The notes under the pieces: generated by a model
Told to the model about the DNA's origin: nothing
Seen by the model: the letters and a program-made list of their open reading frames with translations, nothing else
Database searches by the model: none
Made by a program: the position numbers and the translations under genes
Assembly (NCBI RefSeq): GCF_000966975.1
Contig: NZ_JZWV01000461.1
Coordinates: forward strand, 1 to 8,147
Length of the DNA stretch: 8,147 nucleotides
Source: Streptomyces katrae
GTDB taxonomy: Bacteria; Actinomycetota; Actinomycetes; Streptomycetales; Streptomycetaceae
Direction: 5' to 3'
Part shown: piece after piece, positions 1 through 8,147 of the stretch
How the letters are laid out: every line of letters starts with the position of its first letter
How positions within the stretch are numbered: the stretch's first letter is position 1

Positions 1-92
1 ACCCGATCCCCCCTTTTCCGATCGGATTGATAGGAATACTTGCCCGGGTGCGGCCTCGACGGCAAGGGCGTGACCGGATGGTGGACCGAAGG

Positions 93-109
93 GTCTTGAG
101 ATCCAAGAC
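93..109. promoter_or_regulatory. 17-bp inverted repeat, possible operator
   Basis: GTCTTG (93-98) and CAAGAC (104-109) are perfect inverted arms around the 5-bp centre AGATC. The repeat sits in the less GC-rich pocket at the left end of the window. Two 6-bp arms with a short centre fit the footprint of a dimeric repressor. The distance to the operon start (over 500 bp) means it could instead serve a gene beyond the left edge. No regulator family can be assigned from sequence alone. Confidence 0.25.
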
Positions 110-390
110 GATGCAGGTCAGAGGCCTGTCCGTGTACTTGAGGACCGGTCGGGCGGCGAGACCCCCCGTCAGCGGACGCACGGGCGGGGGGAGTTCGCCC
201 CCGGACAGGGCCACCGGGGCGGGACCGGGGGCACGACCGACAAACCGGCCATCCCGGACCCGCGGGCGGAGCCCCCGCCACCCTTCCGCTTCGAGCGGAG
301 CGATCGCCTCCGCCCTCGGCGGTCGCGGAAACGGACCGGCTCCGCTCCGCTCGCCGCCGCGCGGCGGGGCGGCGGGCAGTCTCGGCCAGT

Positions 391-420
391 CTCCCCGGCA
401 CCCCTTGCGCCGCCGGGGAG
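391..420 (-). terminator. Hairpin downstream of a minus-strand stop, possible terminator
   Basis: CTCCCCGGC (391-399) and GCCGGGGAG (412-420) pair perfectly as a 9-bp stem with a 12-base loop. On the minus strand the stem begins nine bases after the TGA at 432-430. This is where an intrinsic terminator would sit for a minus-strand reading frame ending there. No T-run follows, which is common for actinomycete terminators. It could also be an incidental GC hairpin or act on the plus strand. Confidence 0.35.
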
Positions 421-429
421 GCCGCGTGG

Positions 430-573
430 TCAACTGGTCGAGCCGTAACCGATCAGGCGCGAGAGCGTCACCACGGTCCGGGCCAGGGTTGAACAGCACC
501 GCCGCATCGAGCGCACCGCCGGGTGCGCGCCCGCGGAGGGGTGCGCCCCCGGCGACCACCGGCCGACGTGCAC
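430..573 (-). CDS. Possible small hypothetical protein or gene remnant (47 aa)
   Basis: From a GTG at 573 a frame of 47 codons runs to TGA at 432-430. The last ~30 codons have strongly G/C-biased third positions and a plausible protein composition, with a Cys pair (RRCC) and the C-terminus LIGYGSTS. Competing frames look worse. A G-run (584-579) lies five bases before the GTG but is a poor ribosome binding site, and the frame also stays open upstream antisense to the epimerase gene, so the start is unsure. A hairpin just after the stop supports a real 3' end. I do not recognise the protein. It may be a small gene, the decayed end of a larger one, or chance. Confidence 0.22.
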   Translation of the reverse strand: MHVGRWSPGAHPSAGAHPAVRSMRRCCSTLARTVVTLSRLIGYGSTS

Positions 574-618
574 CCGTGCCCCCCGACTCCCTCGCCTTGA
601 ACCTCGAATGGAGCGATC

Positions 619-1674
619 GTGCACCACGGTCCCGTCATCCCCGAAACCCCCTACGAGGCAGTGGCCGTCACCGGCGGAGCCGGCTTCGTCGGCCGGCACC
701 TCGTGACGGCCCTCAGCCTGCTGTCCCGGAAGGTCACCGTCGTCGACCAGGCCCCCCTCCCCGCCGAGCTCGCGGCCCTGCCCGGCGTCTCCCACGTCCG
801 CGCCGACCTGCGGGACTACGGCGAGACCCTGTTGGCGCTGCAGAGCGCCGACGCCGTGTTCCACCTGGCCGGCAACGCCAGCGGCACCGAGTCGGTGGCC
901 GACCCCCGCCGCGACTTCCAGCTCAACGCCCTCGGGACCTGCAACGTCGGCAACGCCTGCCTGGAACTGGGGGTGCGCCGCCTCGTCTACCTCTCCTCCG
1001 CCATCGTCTACGGCACCCCCCGCCACAGCCCGATCCGCGAGGACCACCCCACCCAGCCCTTCCTGCCGTACGGCGCCTCCAAACTCTCCGGCGAACTGAC
1101 CCTGCGCAGCCTGCACGCGACGGCCGGACTGCCCGTCGTCATCGGCCGCTCCTTCGTCGTCTACGGCCCCGGCGAGGACCCGCGCCGCGCGGGCGGGGAG
1201 GTCTCCCAGTTCCTGCGCTGGCACCTCAACGAACTGCCCATCCCGGTGGTCGGGGACATCGACCGCAAACGCCGCGACTTCATCCACGTCGAGGACCTGT
1301 GCCGGGCCCTGATGGTGCTGGCCGCCCGCGGCGCCGACGGCGAGACCTACAACCTGGGCACCGGCACCGCCGTCTCGATGCGCGAGCTGGCCGACGCCGT
1401 GGGGGCGGCCACCGGCCGCCCGGCCCTGCTCGACGCCGACACCTCCAGCCTGGCCGACAGCTTCACGCTCCTCGCCGACACCACCCGTCTGACGGGGCTG
1501 GGCTTCGCCCCGCGCGTCACCCTGACCGAAGGGCTCAGGGCCCTGGCCGGCCTGCTCGGCCCCTTCCCCGAGACCCCCTCCGCCAGGGCGGTGTTCCGCC
1601 GGGAGGCTCCGGCCCGCCGCAGGCTGACGCCGGGCGCCGCCGCCGGGATCCGTGAGGAGGCCACGACGTGCTAG
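619..1674 (+). CDS. NAD-dependent epimerase/dehydratase (extended SDR, sugar-nucleotide type)
   Basis: This 351-residue protein is an extended short-chain dehydrogenase/reductase of the kind that acts on nucleotide sugars. The Rossmann glycine motif TGGAGFVG is at residues 18-25. Asp43 closes the second strand (VTVVD) and suggests NAD(H) rather than NADP(H). The catalytic Ser is probably Ser127 in YLSSAIVYG, with Tyr151 and Lys155 in YGASK. RRDFIHVEDL and YNLGTGT follow, as is typical of GalE-like and dTDP-glucose 4,6-dehydratase-like enzymes. Length matches the family. The start is GTG 619: an in-frame TGA lies at 598-600 and GGAG (610-613) precedes it by five bases. It is the first gene of a three-gene operon with an aminotransferase and a transporter. 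Whether it epimerises, dehydrates or oxidises, and on which substrate, cannot be read from the sequence. The last ~35 residues are Arg/Ala-rich and poorly conserved-looking. Confidence 0.9.
   Translation: MHHGPVIPETPYEAVAVTGGAGFVGRHLVTALSLLSRKVTVVDQAPLPAELAALPGVSHVRADLRDYGETLLALQSADAVFHLAGNASGTESVADPRRDFQLNALGTCNVGNACLELGVRRLVYLSSAIVYGTPRHSPIREDHPTQPFLPYGASKLSGELTLRSLHATAGLPVVIGRSFVVYGPGEDPRRAGGEVSQFLRWHLNELPIPVVGDIDRKRRDFIHVEDLCRALMVLAARGADGETYNLGTGTAVSMRELADAVGAATGRPALLDADTSSLADSFTLLADTTRLTGLGFAPRVTLTEGLRALAGLLGPFPETPSARAVFRREAPARRRLTPGAAAGIREEATTC
1654..1660 (+). promoter_or_regulatory. Strong ribosome binding site for the aminotransferase gene
   Basis: GAGGAGG lies seven bases before the GTG at 1668, inside the 3' end of the epimerase gene. 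It fixes the aminotransferase start and shows that the two genes overlap (GTGCTAG) and are probably translationally coupled. Confidence 0.8.
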
Positions 1675-2975
1675 CCGTGGACGGAGGTTCCCCGCTGCTG
1701 GCCGGACACGAGCCGGCCCCCTGGCCGCACATCACCGACACCGACCGCAAGGCCGTCCTCGACGCCCTGGACCAGGCGACCCCCTGGCACTGGCCCATGC
1801 GCACGGTGCGCGAACTGGAGGACGCCTGGGCCGAGTTCACCGGAATGCCCTATGTCCTCGCCGCCAACTCCGGTACGGCGGCCCTGCACATGGCGATCGC
1901 GGCCGCCGGCGTGGAGCCGGGCGACGAGGTGCTCGTACCGGCCGACACCTTCCTGGCCTCGGCCTCCTGCGTGCTGCAGGCCAACGCGATCCCGGTGTTC
2001 GTGGACACCGACCCGGCCACCTTCAACATCGACCCGGCCCGGATCGAGGAGCGGATCACCGACCGCACCCGTGCCGTCGTCGCCGTCGACCTCAACGGGC
2101 TGCCCGCCGACCACGACGCCCTGCGGGCGGTCACGGAGCGCCACGGCCTCGTCCTCATCGAGGACGCCTCCCAGGCCCACGGCGCCTCCTACCGGGGCCG
2201 CCCCGTCGGGTCCCTCGGCGCCATGAGCGGTGCCAGCCTCAACGGGTCCAAGACCCTCTCCGCCCTCGGCGAGGGCGGCCTCTTCGCGACCCGCGACGAG
2301 GAACAGCACCGGCTGGCCCGGCGGGTGCTGATGTTCGGCGAGGAACTCCCCGGCCAGAGCCGCGACTACAACGCCCGCATCATGGGCTGGAACTACCGCA
2401 TCGACGTCCTCGCCGCCGCGTTCGCCCGCTCCCAGCTCACCCGCCTGCCGGAGATGTCACTCGTCCGGCAGGCCAACGGCGCGGCGCTCACCCGGGCCCT
2501 CGCCGGCGTACCCGGCATCCGTACGCCGGCCGTACCCGAGGACCGCACGCACGTGTACTTCTTCTACCTGCTGCTCGTCATGCCCGAGGAACTCGGACTC
2601 GACGGCCTGCCCGTCGCCGCCTTCCGTGACGCCCTCGCCCGGGCGGTGAACGCCGAAGGCCTGCAGATCATGCGCTGGCAGCCGCAGCCGGTCCCCGGGC
2701 AGACCCTCTTCCGGGAACTGCGCGGTTACGGCCGCGGCTGCCCCTGGAGCTGCGGACACGCCCGGGCCGGACACCACTACGATCCGGAGGAGTATCCCGT
2801 GAGCGAGGAGATCTGCCTGCGCCGGCTGGTCCTCGGCCAGAGCTTCAGCTCCTTCGGCCCGCCCAACGACGTCACCACGATGCGGCGCTACGCCGATGTC
2901 CTGTACAAGGTCCTTGTCGAGGAACGGGAGGCACTGGTCGCCCTGACCCGGCGGACGGCCGAAGCGGCGCGGTGA
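1668..2975 (+). CDS. DegT/DnrJ/EryC1/StrS family PLP-dependent aminotransferase
   Basis: This 435-residue protein is a fold-type I PLP aminotransferase of the family that puts amino groups on keto sugars, cyclitols and AHBA-type precursors. Visible landmarks are NSGTAAL at 67-73 (cofactor phosphate region), DASQAHGA with Asp166 contacting the PLP ring nitrogen, and the Schiff-base Lys195 in NGSKTLSALGEGG. The family's aromatic motif before the C-terminal domain appears as MGWNYRID. It is longer than many members (about 370-400 residues). The C-terminal domain carries an unusual segment GCPWSCGHARAGHHYD (Cys358, Cys362) and another Cys at 383. GTG 1668 has an excellent ribosome binding site. 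The gene overlaps the epimerase by 7 bp and the transporter by 4 bp. The likely reaction is amino transfer, probably from glutamine or glutamate, to a ketone made by the upstream SDR enzyme. The substrate is unknown; sugar and cyclitol are both possible. Confidence 0.92.
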   Translation: MLAVDGGSPLLAGHEPAPWPHITDTDRKAVLDALDQATPWHWPMRTVRELEDAWAEFTGMPYVLAANSGTAALHMAIAAAGVEPGDEVLVPADTFLASASCVLQANAIPVFVDTDPATFNIDPARIEERITDRTRAVVAVDLNGLPADHDALRAVTERHGLVLIEDASQAHGASYRGRPVGSLGAMSGASLNGSKTLSALGEGGLFATRDEEQHRLARRVLMFGEELPGQSRDYNARIMGWNYRIDVLAAAFARSQLTRLPEMSLVRQANGAALTRALAGVPGIRTPAVPEDRTHVYFFYLLLVMPEELGLDGLPVAAFRDALARAVNAEGLQIMRWQPQPVPGQTLFRELRGYGRGCPWSCGHARAGHHYDPEEYPVSEEICLRRLVLGQSFSSFGPPNDVTTMRRYADVLYKVLVEEREALVALTRRTAEAAR

Positions 2976-4213
2976 AACGGACGACAGGGGGACGGACGCG
3001 GATGCGCAACGAGCCCGGGACCGCGGACGGACGGACGGCGCGGCGGGCCCGTGCCGGGGACGGCGGCCACGGCCGCGGTCCCCGGACCATGCGGCTGGCC
3101 GTCTGCGCGGTCTTCTTCGTCACCGGCGCCGCCTTCGCCACCTGGGCCGCCCGGGTACCCGCCGTCCAGAGCCGGCTGGACCTGTCCGCCGGGGAGCTGG
3201 CCGTGGCCCTCGTGGGCCTGAGCGGCGGGGCCTTCCTCGGGCTCCCGCTGGTCGGCGGCCTGGTGGCCAGGTACGGCAGCCGCAGGGTCCTGTGCGCGGG
3301 CCTGATCGCCTACCTGGGCGCCCTCGCGAGCCTGCCCCACGTCCCGGACCTCGCCGTACTCACGGCGGCCCTGGCCCTGTTCGCCTGCGGCAACACGGCC
3401 GTGGACGTCGCGATGAACACCCAGGGCGTCCTCGTCGAACGGGCCTACGGCCGCCCCGTCCTCGGCGGCTTCCACGCCATGTTCAGCCTCGGCGGCATCA
3501 CCGGCGCCGCGGCCGGGGGCCTGGCCGCCTCCGCCGGGGTCGGCATCGCGGCGCACTTCACGGTGGCCGCCCTCGTCCTGCTGGCGGTGGCGGGCGCGGC
3601 GGCCACCGCCCTGGCCCCGGACCCCCCGCCGGCCGCGGGCCCCTCCCGGCGCGACCCCCTGCTGGCCCTGCCCGGGCCGGGCCTGTGGATCCCGGGCCTC
3701 GTGGCGTTCTGCGCGCTGATGGGGGAGGGGGTGGTCAACGACTGGGGCGCGGTCTACCTGAAGGAGGAGACCGGCGCCTCAGCGGGCGCGGCGGGCCTGG
3801 GGTACGCCGTCTTCTCCGCGGGCATGGTCGTCGGCCGGCTCACCGCCGACCGGCTGCGGGCCCGGCTCGGCACGGTCCGCTTCACCCTCCTGTGCGCGGC
3901 GGTGGCGGGCGCCGGGGCCCTCATCCCGATCCTCGACGCCACCACGGCGGCGGGTTTCGTCGGCTACGGGCTGCTGGGGCTGGGCATGGCCGCGGTCATC
4001 CCGCTGGTCTTCGCCCACGCGGCCGGGCTGCGTCCCGAGCGGGCCGGCTCCTCCATCGCCGCCGTCTCGGCGGTGGGCTACGTCGGCTTCCTCGCGGGCC
4101 CCCCCGTCATCGGCGCGCTGGCGGAGGCGACGACCCTGCGGTGGGCGATGCTGGTGCTGCCGGCGCTGATGGCGGCGATGGCGGTCCTGGCCGGCCGCCT
4201 GCGCCGCACCTGA
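2972..4213 (+). CDS. MFS transporter, MosC/YbjJ-like
   Basis: This is a major facilitator superfamily membrane protein with about 12 hydrophobic helices starting near residue 41. The opening WAARVPAVQSRL with LSAGELAVAL, the loop 2-3 motif (GGLVARYGSRRV, residues 95-106), GGFHAMFSLGG (165-175) and GEGVVNDWGAVYL (251-263) are the pattern of the YbjJ/MosC branch. A second motif-A-like loop (ADRLRARLG) follows at about 292-300. The longest frame starts at GTG 2972 in a 4-bp overlap with the aminotransferase stop (GTGA), which suggests coupling. An alternative ATG at 3002 has a better ribosome binding site and would remove ten residues. Either choice leaves a hydrophilic Arg-rich N-terminal tail. 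As third gene of the operon it probably exports or imports the aminated product; direction and cargo are inference. Confidence 0.88.
   Translation: MKRTTGGRTRMRNEPGTADGRTARRARAGDGGHGRGPRTMRLAVCAVFFVTGAAFATWAARVPAVQSRLDLSAGELAVALVGLSGGAFLGLPLVGGLVARYGSRRVLCAGLIAYLGALASLPHVPDLAVLTAALALFACGNTAVDVAMNTQGVLVERAYGRPVLGGFHAMFSLGGITGAAAGGLAASAGVGIAAHFTVAALVLLAVAGAAATALAPDPPPAAGPSRRDPLLALPGPGLWIPGLVAFCALMGEGVVNDWGAVYLKEETGASAGAAGLGYAVFSAGMVVGRLTADRLRARLGTVRFTLLCAAVAGAGALIPILDATTAAGFVGYGLLGLGMAAVIPLVFAHAAGLRPERAGSSIAAVSAVGYVGFLAGPPVIGALAEATTLRWAMLVLPALMAAMAVLAGRLRRT
2986..2992 (+). promoter_or_regulatory. Candidate ribosome binding site for an alternative MFS start
   Basis: AGGGGGA lies nine bases before ATG 3002, which is in frame with GTG 2972. 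It favours ATG 3002 as the real start, while the GTGA overlap favours 2972. Confidence 0.5.
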
Positions 4214-4215
4214 CA

Positions 4216-4261
4216 CGAAGGCGCCGGAGCCGGCCCGGTGGGGCCCGCTCCGGCGCCTTCG
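4216..4261. terminator. Bidirectional terminator hairpin between convergent genes
   Basis: Positions 4216-4230 pair perfectly with 4247-4261 (15 bp). Inside, GGCCC (4232-4236) pairs with GGGCC (4241-4245) around a GGTG loop, with one C/C mismatch between the two stems. The result is a nearly continuous 20-bp stem-loop. It starts three bases after the MFS stop codon and ends seven bases before the glpK stop, so it can end transcription from both sides. It has no U-tract, as is usual in actinomycetes. Confidence 0.85.
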
Positions 4262-4268
4262 CGTCGGG

Positions 4269-5786
4269 CTACTCGACCTTGGCCCAGTCGAGGGTACGTT
4301 CCACGGCCTTCTTCCAGCCCGCGTACCCCTCGGCGCGCTGCTCCTCGGACCACTGGGGCTCCCACCGCTTCGACTCCTGCCAGTGGGTGCGCAGTTCGTC
4401 CGTGTCCTGCCAGAAGCCCGTGGCCAGGCCGGCGGCGTAGGCCGCGCCGAGGGCGGTCGTCTCGGCGACGACCGGCCGGCTGACGGGTACGCCGAGGACG
4501 TCGGCCTGGATCTGCATGCACAGGTCGTTGGCCGTCACGCCGCCGTCCACCTTCAGCACGTCCAGGTGGACGCCGGAGTCCTGCTCCATGGCCTCCACCA
4601 CGTCACGGCTCTGGTAGCAGATGGCCTCCAGGGTGGCCCGGGCCAGGTGGCCGTTGTCGTGGTAGCGGGCCAGGCCGACGATCGCACCGCGGGCGTCGGA
4701 GCGCCAGTACGGGGCGAACAGGCCGGAGAAGGCGGGCACGAAGTAGATGCCGCCGCTGTCCTCGACCGTGGAGGCCAGACGTTCGGTCTCGGCGGCATCG
4801 CTGATGACCTTCAGCTGGTCGCGCAGCCACTGCACCGCGGAGCCGGTGACGGCGATGGAGCCCTCCAGGGCGTAGACCGCCGGCTGGCCCGCGAACTGGT
4901 ACGCGACCGTGGTCAGCAGGCCGTGCTGCGAACGGACCAGTTCGGTACCGGTGTTGAGCACCAGGAAGTTGCCGGTGCCGTAGGTGTTCTTGGCCTCGCC
5001 CGGGGCGTAGCAGACCTGCCCGACGGTGGCCGCCTGCTGGTCGCCGAGGACCCCGGTGATGGGGATGGCGGCCCGCAGGGGCCGGGAGGAGCGGGCGTGC
5101 CCGTACGCCTCGGGGTGGGAGGAGGGGTTGATGGACGGCAGCATCGAGCGCGGCACGCCGAAGAAGCCGAGGAGCTCGTCGTCCCAGTCGAGGGTCTCCA
5201 GGTCCATCAGCATCGTGCGGCTGGCGTTCGTGACGTCGGTGGCGTGGATGCCGCCGTCGGGCCCGCCGGTGAGGTTCCACAGCACCCAGCAGTCCGTGTT
5301 GCCGAAGAGGGCGTGACCCTGCTCGGCGGCCTCGCGGACCCCGTCGACGTTCTCCAGGATCCACTGGATCTTGCCGCCGGAGAAGTAGGTCGCCGGCGGC
5401 AGCCCCGCCTTGCGCCGGATCACGTCACCCTGCCCCGAGCGCTCCAGTGCCGCGGCGATGGAGTCCGTACGGGTGTCCTGCCAGACGATGGCGTTGTAGT
5501 AGGGGCGGCCGGTGCGCGGGTCCCAGACGACGGTCGTCTCCCGCTGGTTGGTGATGCCGATGGCCGCCAGGTCGGTCGCGGAAAGGTTTCCGTGCCGCAG
5601 GGCGTTCTGGATCACGGAGTTGGTGCGTTCCCAGATCTCGACCGGGTCGTGCTCGACCCACCCCGAGCGGGGCAGGATCTGGGAGTGCTCCAGCTGGTGC
5701 CTGGCCACCTCGTTGCCCGCATGGTCGAAGATCATGAAGCGGGTGCTGGTGGTGCCCTGGTCCACTGCGCCGACGAAGTCAGCCAT
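4269..5786 (-). CDS. glpK: Glycerol kinase
   Basis: This 505-residue FGGY-family kinase phosphorylates glycerol to sn-glycerol 3-phosphate with ATP in the cytoplasm. The phosphate-binding motif DQGTTSTR is at residues 9-16. The glycerol contacts are NQRE (80-83) and Tyr134 in ATYFSGG. The catalytic Asp249 lies in GDQQAA, followed by NTYGTGNF (267-274) and the second FGGY signature GGVTAND (415-421). Length is typical. ATG 5786 is preceded by AGAGG (5800-5796) at nine bases. The gene lies 39 bp downstream of glpF on the same strand, so the two form an operon. The E. coli loop GGTR that binds the inhibitor fructose 1,6-bisphosphate is not recognisable here (residues 232-242 read [11 protein letters not shown]), so that control is probably absent. 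No glpD follows; the hairpin and the convergent MFS gene come next. Confidence 0.97.
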   Translation of the reverse strand: MADFVGAVDQGTTSTRFMIFDHAGNEVARHQLEHSQILPRSGWVEHDPVEIWERTNSVIQNALRHGNLSATDLAAIGITNQRETTVVWDPRTGRPYYNAIVWQDTRTDSIAAALERSGQGDVIRRKAGLPPATYFSGGKIQWILENVDGVREAAEQGHALFGNTDCWVLWNLTGGPDGGIHATDVTNASRTMLMDLETLDWDDELLGFFGVPRSMLPSINPSSHPEAYGHARSSRPLRAAIPITGVLGDQQAATVGQVCYAPGEAKNTYGTGNFLVLNTGTELVRSQHGLLTTVAYQFAGQPAVYALEGSIAVTGSAVQWLRDQLKVISDAAETERLASTVEDSGGIYFVPAFSGLFAPYWRSDARGAIVGLARYHDNGHLARATLEAICYQSRDVVEAMEQDSGVHLDVLKVDGGVTANDLCMQIQADVLGVPVSRPVVAETTALGAAYAAGLATGFWQDTDELRTHWQESKRWEPQWSEEQRAEGYAGWKKAVERTLDWAKVE

Positions 5787-5825
5787 GGGTTGCCGCCTCT
5801 CTTGGGGCCCGTCCTGGGGGTCGGA

Positions 5826-6674
5826 TCAGCTCTCGTCCGGTGTCGGCACCTCTCCGGGGGGCTCCGGCTCGGCGGTCGGCAGGAACCTGCCGACGAAGAA
5901 CTTGTACAGACCCGCTCCCAGCAGGCCGCCGATCAGCGGACCGACGATGGGCACCCAGAAGTAGAAGTTCCCGTACTGGTCCCGCCAGGCTCCTCCGTAC
6001 CCGGTGAGGAAGCTCGCCAGGCGGGGGCCGAAGTCGCGGGCCGGGTTGATGGCGTAGCCCGCGTTGGTGCCGATGGCCATGCCGATCGCCACCACGATGA
6101 GGCCCACGATGAACGGGGCGAGGTTGGCGCCGGGGGGAGTGTTGAGCAGGTCGGTGACCGCGAGGATCAGCAGCAGCAGGACCGCGGTGCCGATGATCTG
6201 GTCGCGCAGCGCGCCCCACTCGGTGACCGGCAGGTTCGGGTTGCCGTTCGCCGGGAGCGTGGAGAAGACGCCCTGCGTCTTGATGGTGTGGGTGGGGTCC
6301 GCCTTCGCCAGGGCTTCGGTGTAGTTCCAGCGCACGATGAGCGCGGCCACGAAGGCGCCGGCCGTCTGCGCCACCACGTACGGGGCCACGTGCTTCCACG
6401 GGAACCCCTTGAACGCCGCCAGCGCGACCGTCACCGCCGGATTGAGGTGGGCACCGCTCAGCCTGGCGGCGACGTACACGCCGAGGGTGACGCCGAGGCC
6501 CCAGGCCCAGGCGATGCTGTCGTGGTTCCCCAGGCCGCCCGGCGGATCGGTGAGTGCGCCGCCGGCGACCACCTGGGCCACCACACCGACACCGAAGAGG
6601 ATGAGGATCATGGTTCCGGCGAATTCCGCCGAGAGTTCGCCGATCAGGCCCGATTTCTTGAGCCGCTCAGCCAT
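5826..6674 (-). CDS. glpF: Glycerol facilitator (MIP/aquaglyceroporin)
   Basis: This 282-residue inner-membrane channel belongs to the major intrinsic protein family and should pass glycerol by facilitated diffusion. Both half-helix NPA boxes are present: HLNPAV with Asn78 and AINPARD with Asn210. Asp214 directly after NPAR is the mark of glycerol facilitators as opposed to water-only aquaporins, and Arg213 is the selectivity-filter Arg. Six membrane helices are visible, and the two halves are separated by a longer polar loop (around residues 118-150) common in glycerol channels. ATG 6674 has GGGAAG (6689-6684) nine bases upstream. It is the first gene of a glpF-glpK pair, with a 134-bp upstream gap that may hold the promoter. 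Confidence 0.95.
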   Translation of the reverse strand: MAERLKKSGLIGELSAEFAGTMILILFGVGVVAQVVAGGALTDPPGGLGNHDSIAWAWGLGVTLGVYVAARLSGAHLNPAVTVALAAFKGFPWKHVAPYVVAQTAGAFVAALIVRWNYTEALAKADPTHTIKTQGVFSTLPANGNPNLPVTEWGALRDQIIGTAVLLLLILAVTDLLNTPPGANLAPFIVGLIVVAIGMAIGTNAGYAINPARDFGPRLASFLTGYGGAWRDQYGNFYFWVPIVGPLIGGLLGAGLYKFFVGRFLPTAEPEPPGEVPTPDES

Positions 6675-6683
6675 GGGTTCCCG

Positions 6684-6760
6684 CTTCCCGCCGGCCAGGG
6701 ACCGGCCGTCGACGCCCCGAGTGCTCTAGCGACATCGTAAGTCCGGCCGGGAGATCGGGC
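6684..6760 (-). promoter_or_regulatory. Probable promoter/leader region of glpFK
   Basis: The gap between the amidohydrolase stop and glpF contains the only AT-richer spot nearby. On the minus strand, TACGAT (6739-6734) resembles an actinomycete -10 hexamer, about 60 bases before glpF. I see no good -35 at the expected distance, so an activated or repressor-controlled promoter is possible. No operator palindrome stands out from the repeated GGCC/CCGG motifs. Confidence 0.3.
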
Positions 6761-6788
6761 GCGCGGGCACGAGGGCGGCCCGCGCCCC
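6757..6788 (-). terminator. Hairpin after the amidohydrolase gene, likely terminator
   Basis: GCGCGGGC (6761-6768) pairs perfectly with GCCCGCGC (6778-6785) around a nine-base loop, with three further G-C pairs outside a single bulged base (6757-6759 with 6786-6788). On the minus strand it starts 19 bases after the amidohydrolase TAG and lies before the candidate glpF promoter. This suggests that the two transcription units are separate. Confidence 0.55.
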
Positions 6789-6807
6789 GTCCGAAGGGCC
6801 GGCCGGT

Positions 6808-8147
6808 CTACGCCGAACGCAGGCGGGCGGCCGCGGCCTCGGCCTCGCGGACCACCCGGGCCGTGTCGACGTCGACCAGCCGTCCGCCGAGCTTCAGCGG
6901 CCGGCCGTCCACGAACACGGCCTCGATGTTCTCGGGGCGTCCGTTGAACACGATCTGCCCCGTCCAGTCGAAGCGCGGTGCGAAGTTCAGCGCCGCCGGG
7001 TCGATGACCAGCAGGTCGGCCCGTTTGCCGGGGGTCAGGGAGCCCACCCGGTCCGCGAGGCCGAGGACCTCGGCGCCGCCCAGGGTGGCCATCCGCAGAA
7101 CGTCGTGGACCTGCGGGAAGACACCGGCCTCGGTCGTCCGGGCACGCTGCAGGCCGATGGCCGTCTTCATCAGCGCGTGGAAGTCCGAGGTGTCGTTGGT
7201 GCCGCCGTCCAGTCCCAGGCCGACCTTGACGCCCCTGCGTCCGAGGTCGGACAGCCGCATGATGCCGGAGGCCAGCCGCATGTTGCTGAGCGGGCAGTGG
7301 GCCAGGCGCACGTCGTGCTCGGCGACGGCGGCGATCTCCGCGTCCGTCAGGTGGACCGCGTGGTTCATCAGCAGCCGCGGACCCAGCGCGCCGATGCCGT
7401 CGAGGACGCCGACGGGGTCGTCGGCGCGCATCTCGGGGCGTTCCAGGACATGGGAGTTGAGCATGACCCCCAGGTCCTGGGCGAGCTCCCAGTGGGCGAG
7501 GTTGTCGGACCGGGCGGCCCGGGCCGCGTGGGTGGCGATCTGGAAGGAGCCGAGCGGGACCGGGTCGACGAGTTCCTTCTTCACCTTCGCCACCAGCGCC
7601 CCGTCGGGAGCCGGCGGGTACATGGCGTACGTGAACCGCAGTCCGGTGCCGGCGAGCGCCCGTACGTAGCTCTCGACGAGGTCGTACGAGAAGATGTCCA
7701 CCCAGTCGACCAGCGTGGTCACGCCCGACTGCACGGCGTCGAGGGCGGCGAGCCGGACGAAGCTGTGGAGCGCCCCGGGGGTCAGGAGGCCCCGCTGGGG
7801 GTCGGTACAGGACCGGAACCAGCCGAAGAGGTCCCGGTCGGTGCATCCGCCCCGGATCATCGCCTGCCAGAGGTGGTTGTGGGTGTCGACGAACCCCGGC
7901 ATGACCAGCTTGCCGGAACTCTCCAGCACCCGGGCGCCGGGGCACCCGGGCGCCGGGCGGCGCCGCCAGCGCCGGGCCGACGGCGGCGATGGCGCCGCCG
8001 CGCACCAGGACGTCGGCGTCCTGGAGTGCGCCGAGGGGGCCGTTGCCGAGGGCGGGGTCCATCGTCAGCACCAGGGAGGCCCGGCGGAGCAGGACCGCCG
8101 GGCCGCCGGTGGCCTGCGCGACGGCGCTCTGGTGGGGGAGGGCGGGG
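6808..8147 (-). pseudogene. Amidohydrolase (ATZ/TRZ-type metal-dependent deaminase/hydrolase), frameshifted and cut by the window edge
   Basis: The catalytic part (7929 down to 6808, about 373 codons) has the metal-dependent TIM-barrel residues of the ATZ/TRZ and guanine/8-oxoguanine deaminase group. Counting from the GTG at 7929, these are DTHNH (His17, His19), SHVLE (His160, Glu163), NHAVH (His190), HCPLSN, and GLGLDGGTND (Asp241). The usual C-terminal ending GSLTPGKRADLLVID is also present. The N-terminal strand region (SLVLTMDPALG, DADVLVRGG, IAAVGP) is encoded in another frame from the window edge to about 7943. The two parts join in frame if one copy of a 16-bp tandem duplication (7927-7958) is removed. 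The N-terminal frame is open to the edge at 8147, so the true start is probably just outside. GTG 7929 has no ribosome binding site and would lack the N-terminal sandwich, so active restart is unlikely. The gene may be a recent pseudogene, a reversible off-state, or a sequencing error. The substrate is unknown; deamination of a purine- or triazine-like ring is the family's usual chemistry. Confidence 0.85.
7927..7958. repeat. 16-bp tandem duplication causing a frameshift
   Basis: Two adjacent 16-bp units, CACCCGGGCGCCGGGG (7927-7942) and CACCCGGGCGCCGGGC (7943-7958), differ only in the last base. Sixteen is not a multiple of three, so the second unit shifts the amidohydrolase frame. The unit holds the palindromes CCCGGG and GGCGCC, which favour polymerase slippage and also sequencing or assembly errors. 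Confidence 0.9.

Larger units (their letters stand above)
1..618. other. Upstream non-coding region with no large gene
   Basis: No open frame here reads like a normal protein of useful length. The long plus-strand frame that crosses it is rich in Arg, Pro and Gly in a pattern typical of a GC-rich shadow. The first 150 bases are less GC-rich and contain a 17-bp inverted repeat (93-109). Positions 180-420 are extremely GC-rich with several potential hairpins, for example TCCGCT/AGCGGA at 285-299 and a 9-bp stem at 391-420. A very small minus-strand ORF may lie at 430-573. The promoter of the operon starting at 619 should be here, but I could not identify a convincing -35/-10 pair. Confidence 0.6.

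Overview
The window is very GC-rich (clearly above 70% by eye), its genes have G or C at nearly every third codon position, and it uses GTG starts and U-less hairpin terminators. This fits an actinomycete, most likely Streptomyces or a close relative; the genus is an inference.

Layout. Positions 1-618 hold no convincing large gene. They contain an AT-richer pocket with a 17-bp inverted repeat at 93-109, several GC hairpins, and a possible very small minus-strand ORF (430-573) followed by a terminator-like stem-loop (391-420). Positions 619-4213 are a tight three-gene plus-strand operon: an extended-SDR NAD-dependent sugar epimerase/dehydratase, a DegT/DnrJ/EryC1/StrS-type PLP aminotransferase, and a MosC/YbjJ-like MFS transporter. 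The genes overlap by 7 and 4 bp, so they are probably translationally coupled. Together they look like a small cassette that makes an amino sugar or aminocyclitol (epimerise/oxidise, then transaminate) and moves it across the membrane. The product is unknown.

Positions 4216-4261 form a long, near-perfect hairpin between the convergent MFS and glpK genes, a likely bidirectional terminator. Positions 4269-6674 (minus strand) are a glycerol uptake pair, glpF then glpK: facilitated entry followed by ATP-dependent trapping as glycerol 3-phosphate. Neither glpD nor an IclR/GylR-type regulator is in the window.

Positions 6808-8147 (minus strand) are an ATZ/TRZ-type amidohydrolase running off the right edge. 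Its metal-binding barrel is intact, but the reading frame is broken near the N-terminus by a 16-bp tandem duplication (7927-7958). Removing one copy restores a normal protein. This frameshift is the clearest anomaly in the window. The most interesting functional guess is the SDR-aminotransferase-MFS cassette.
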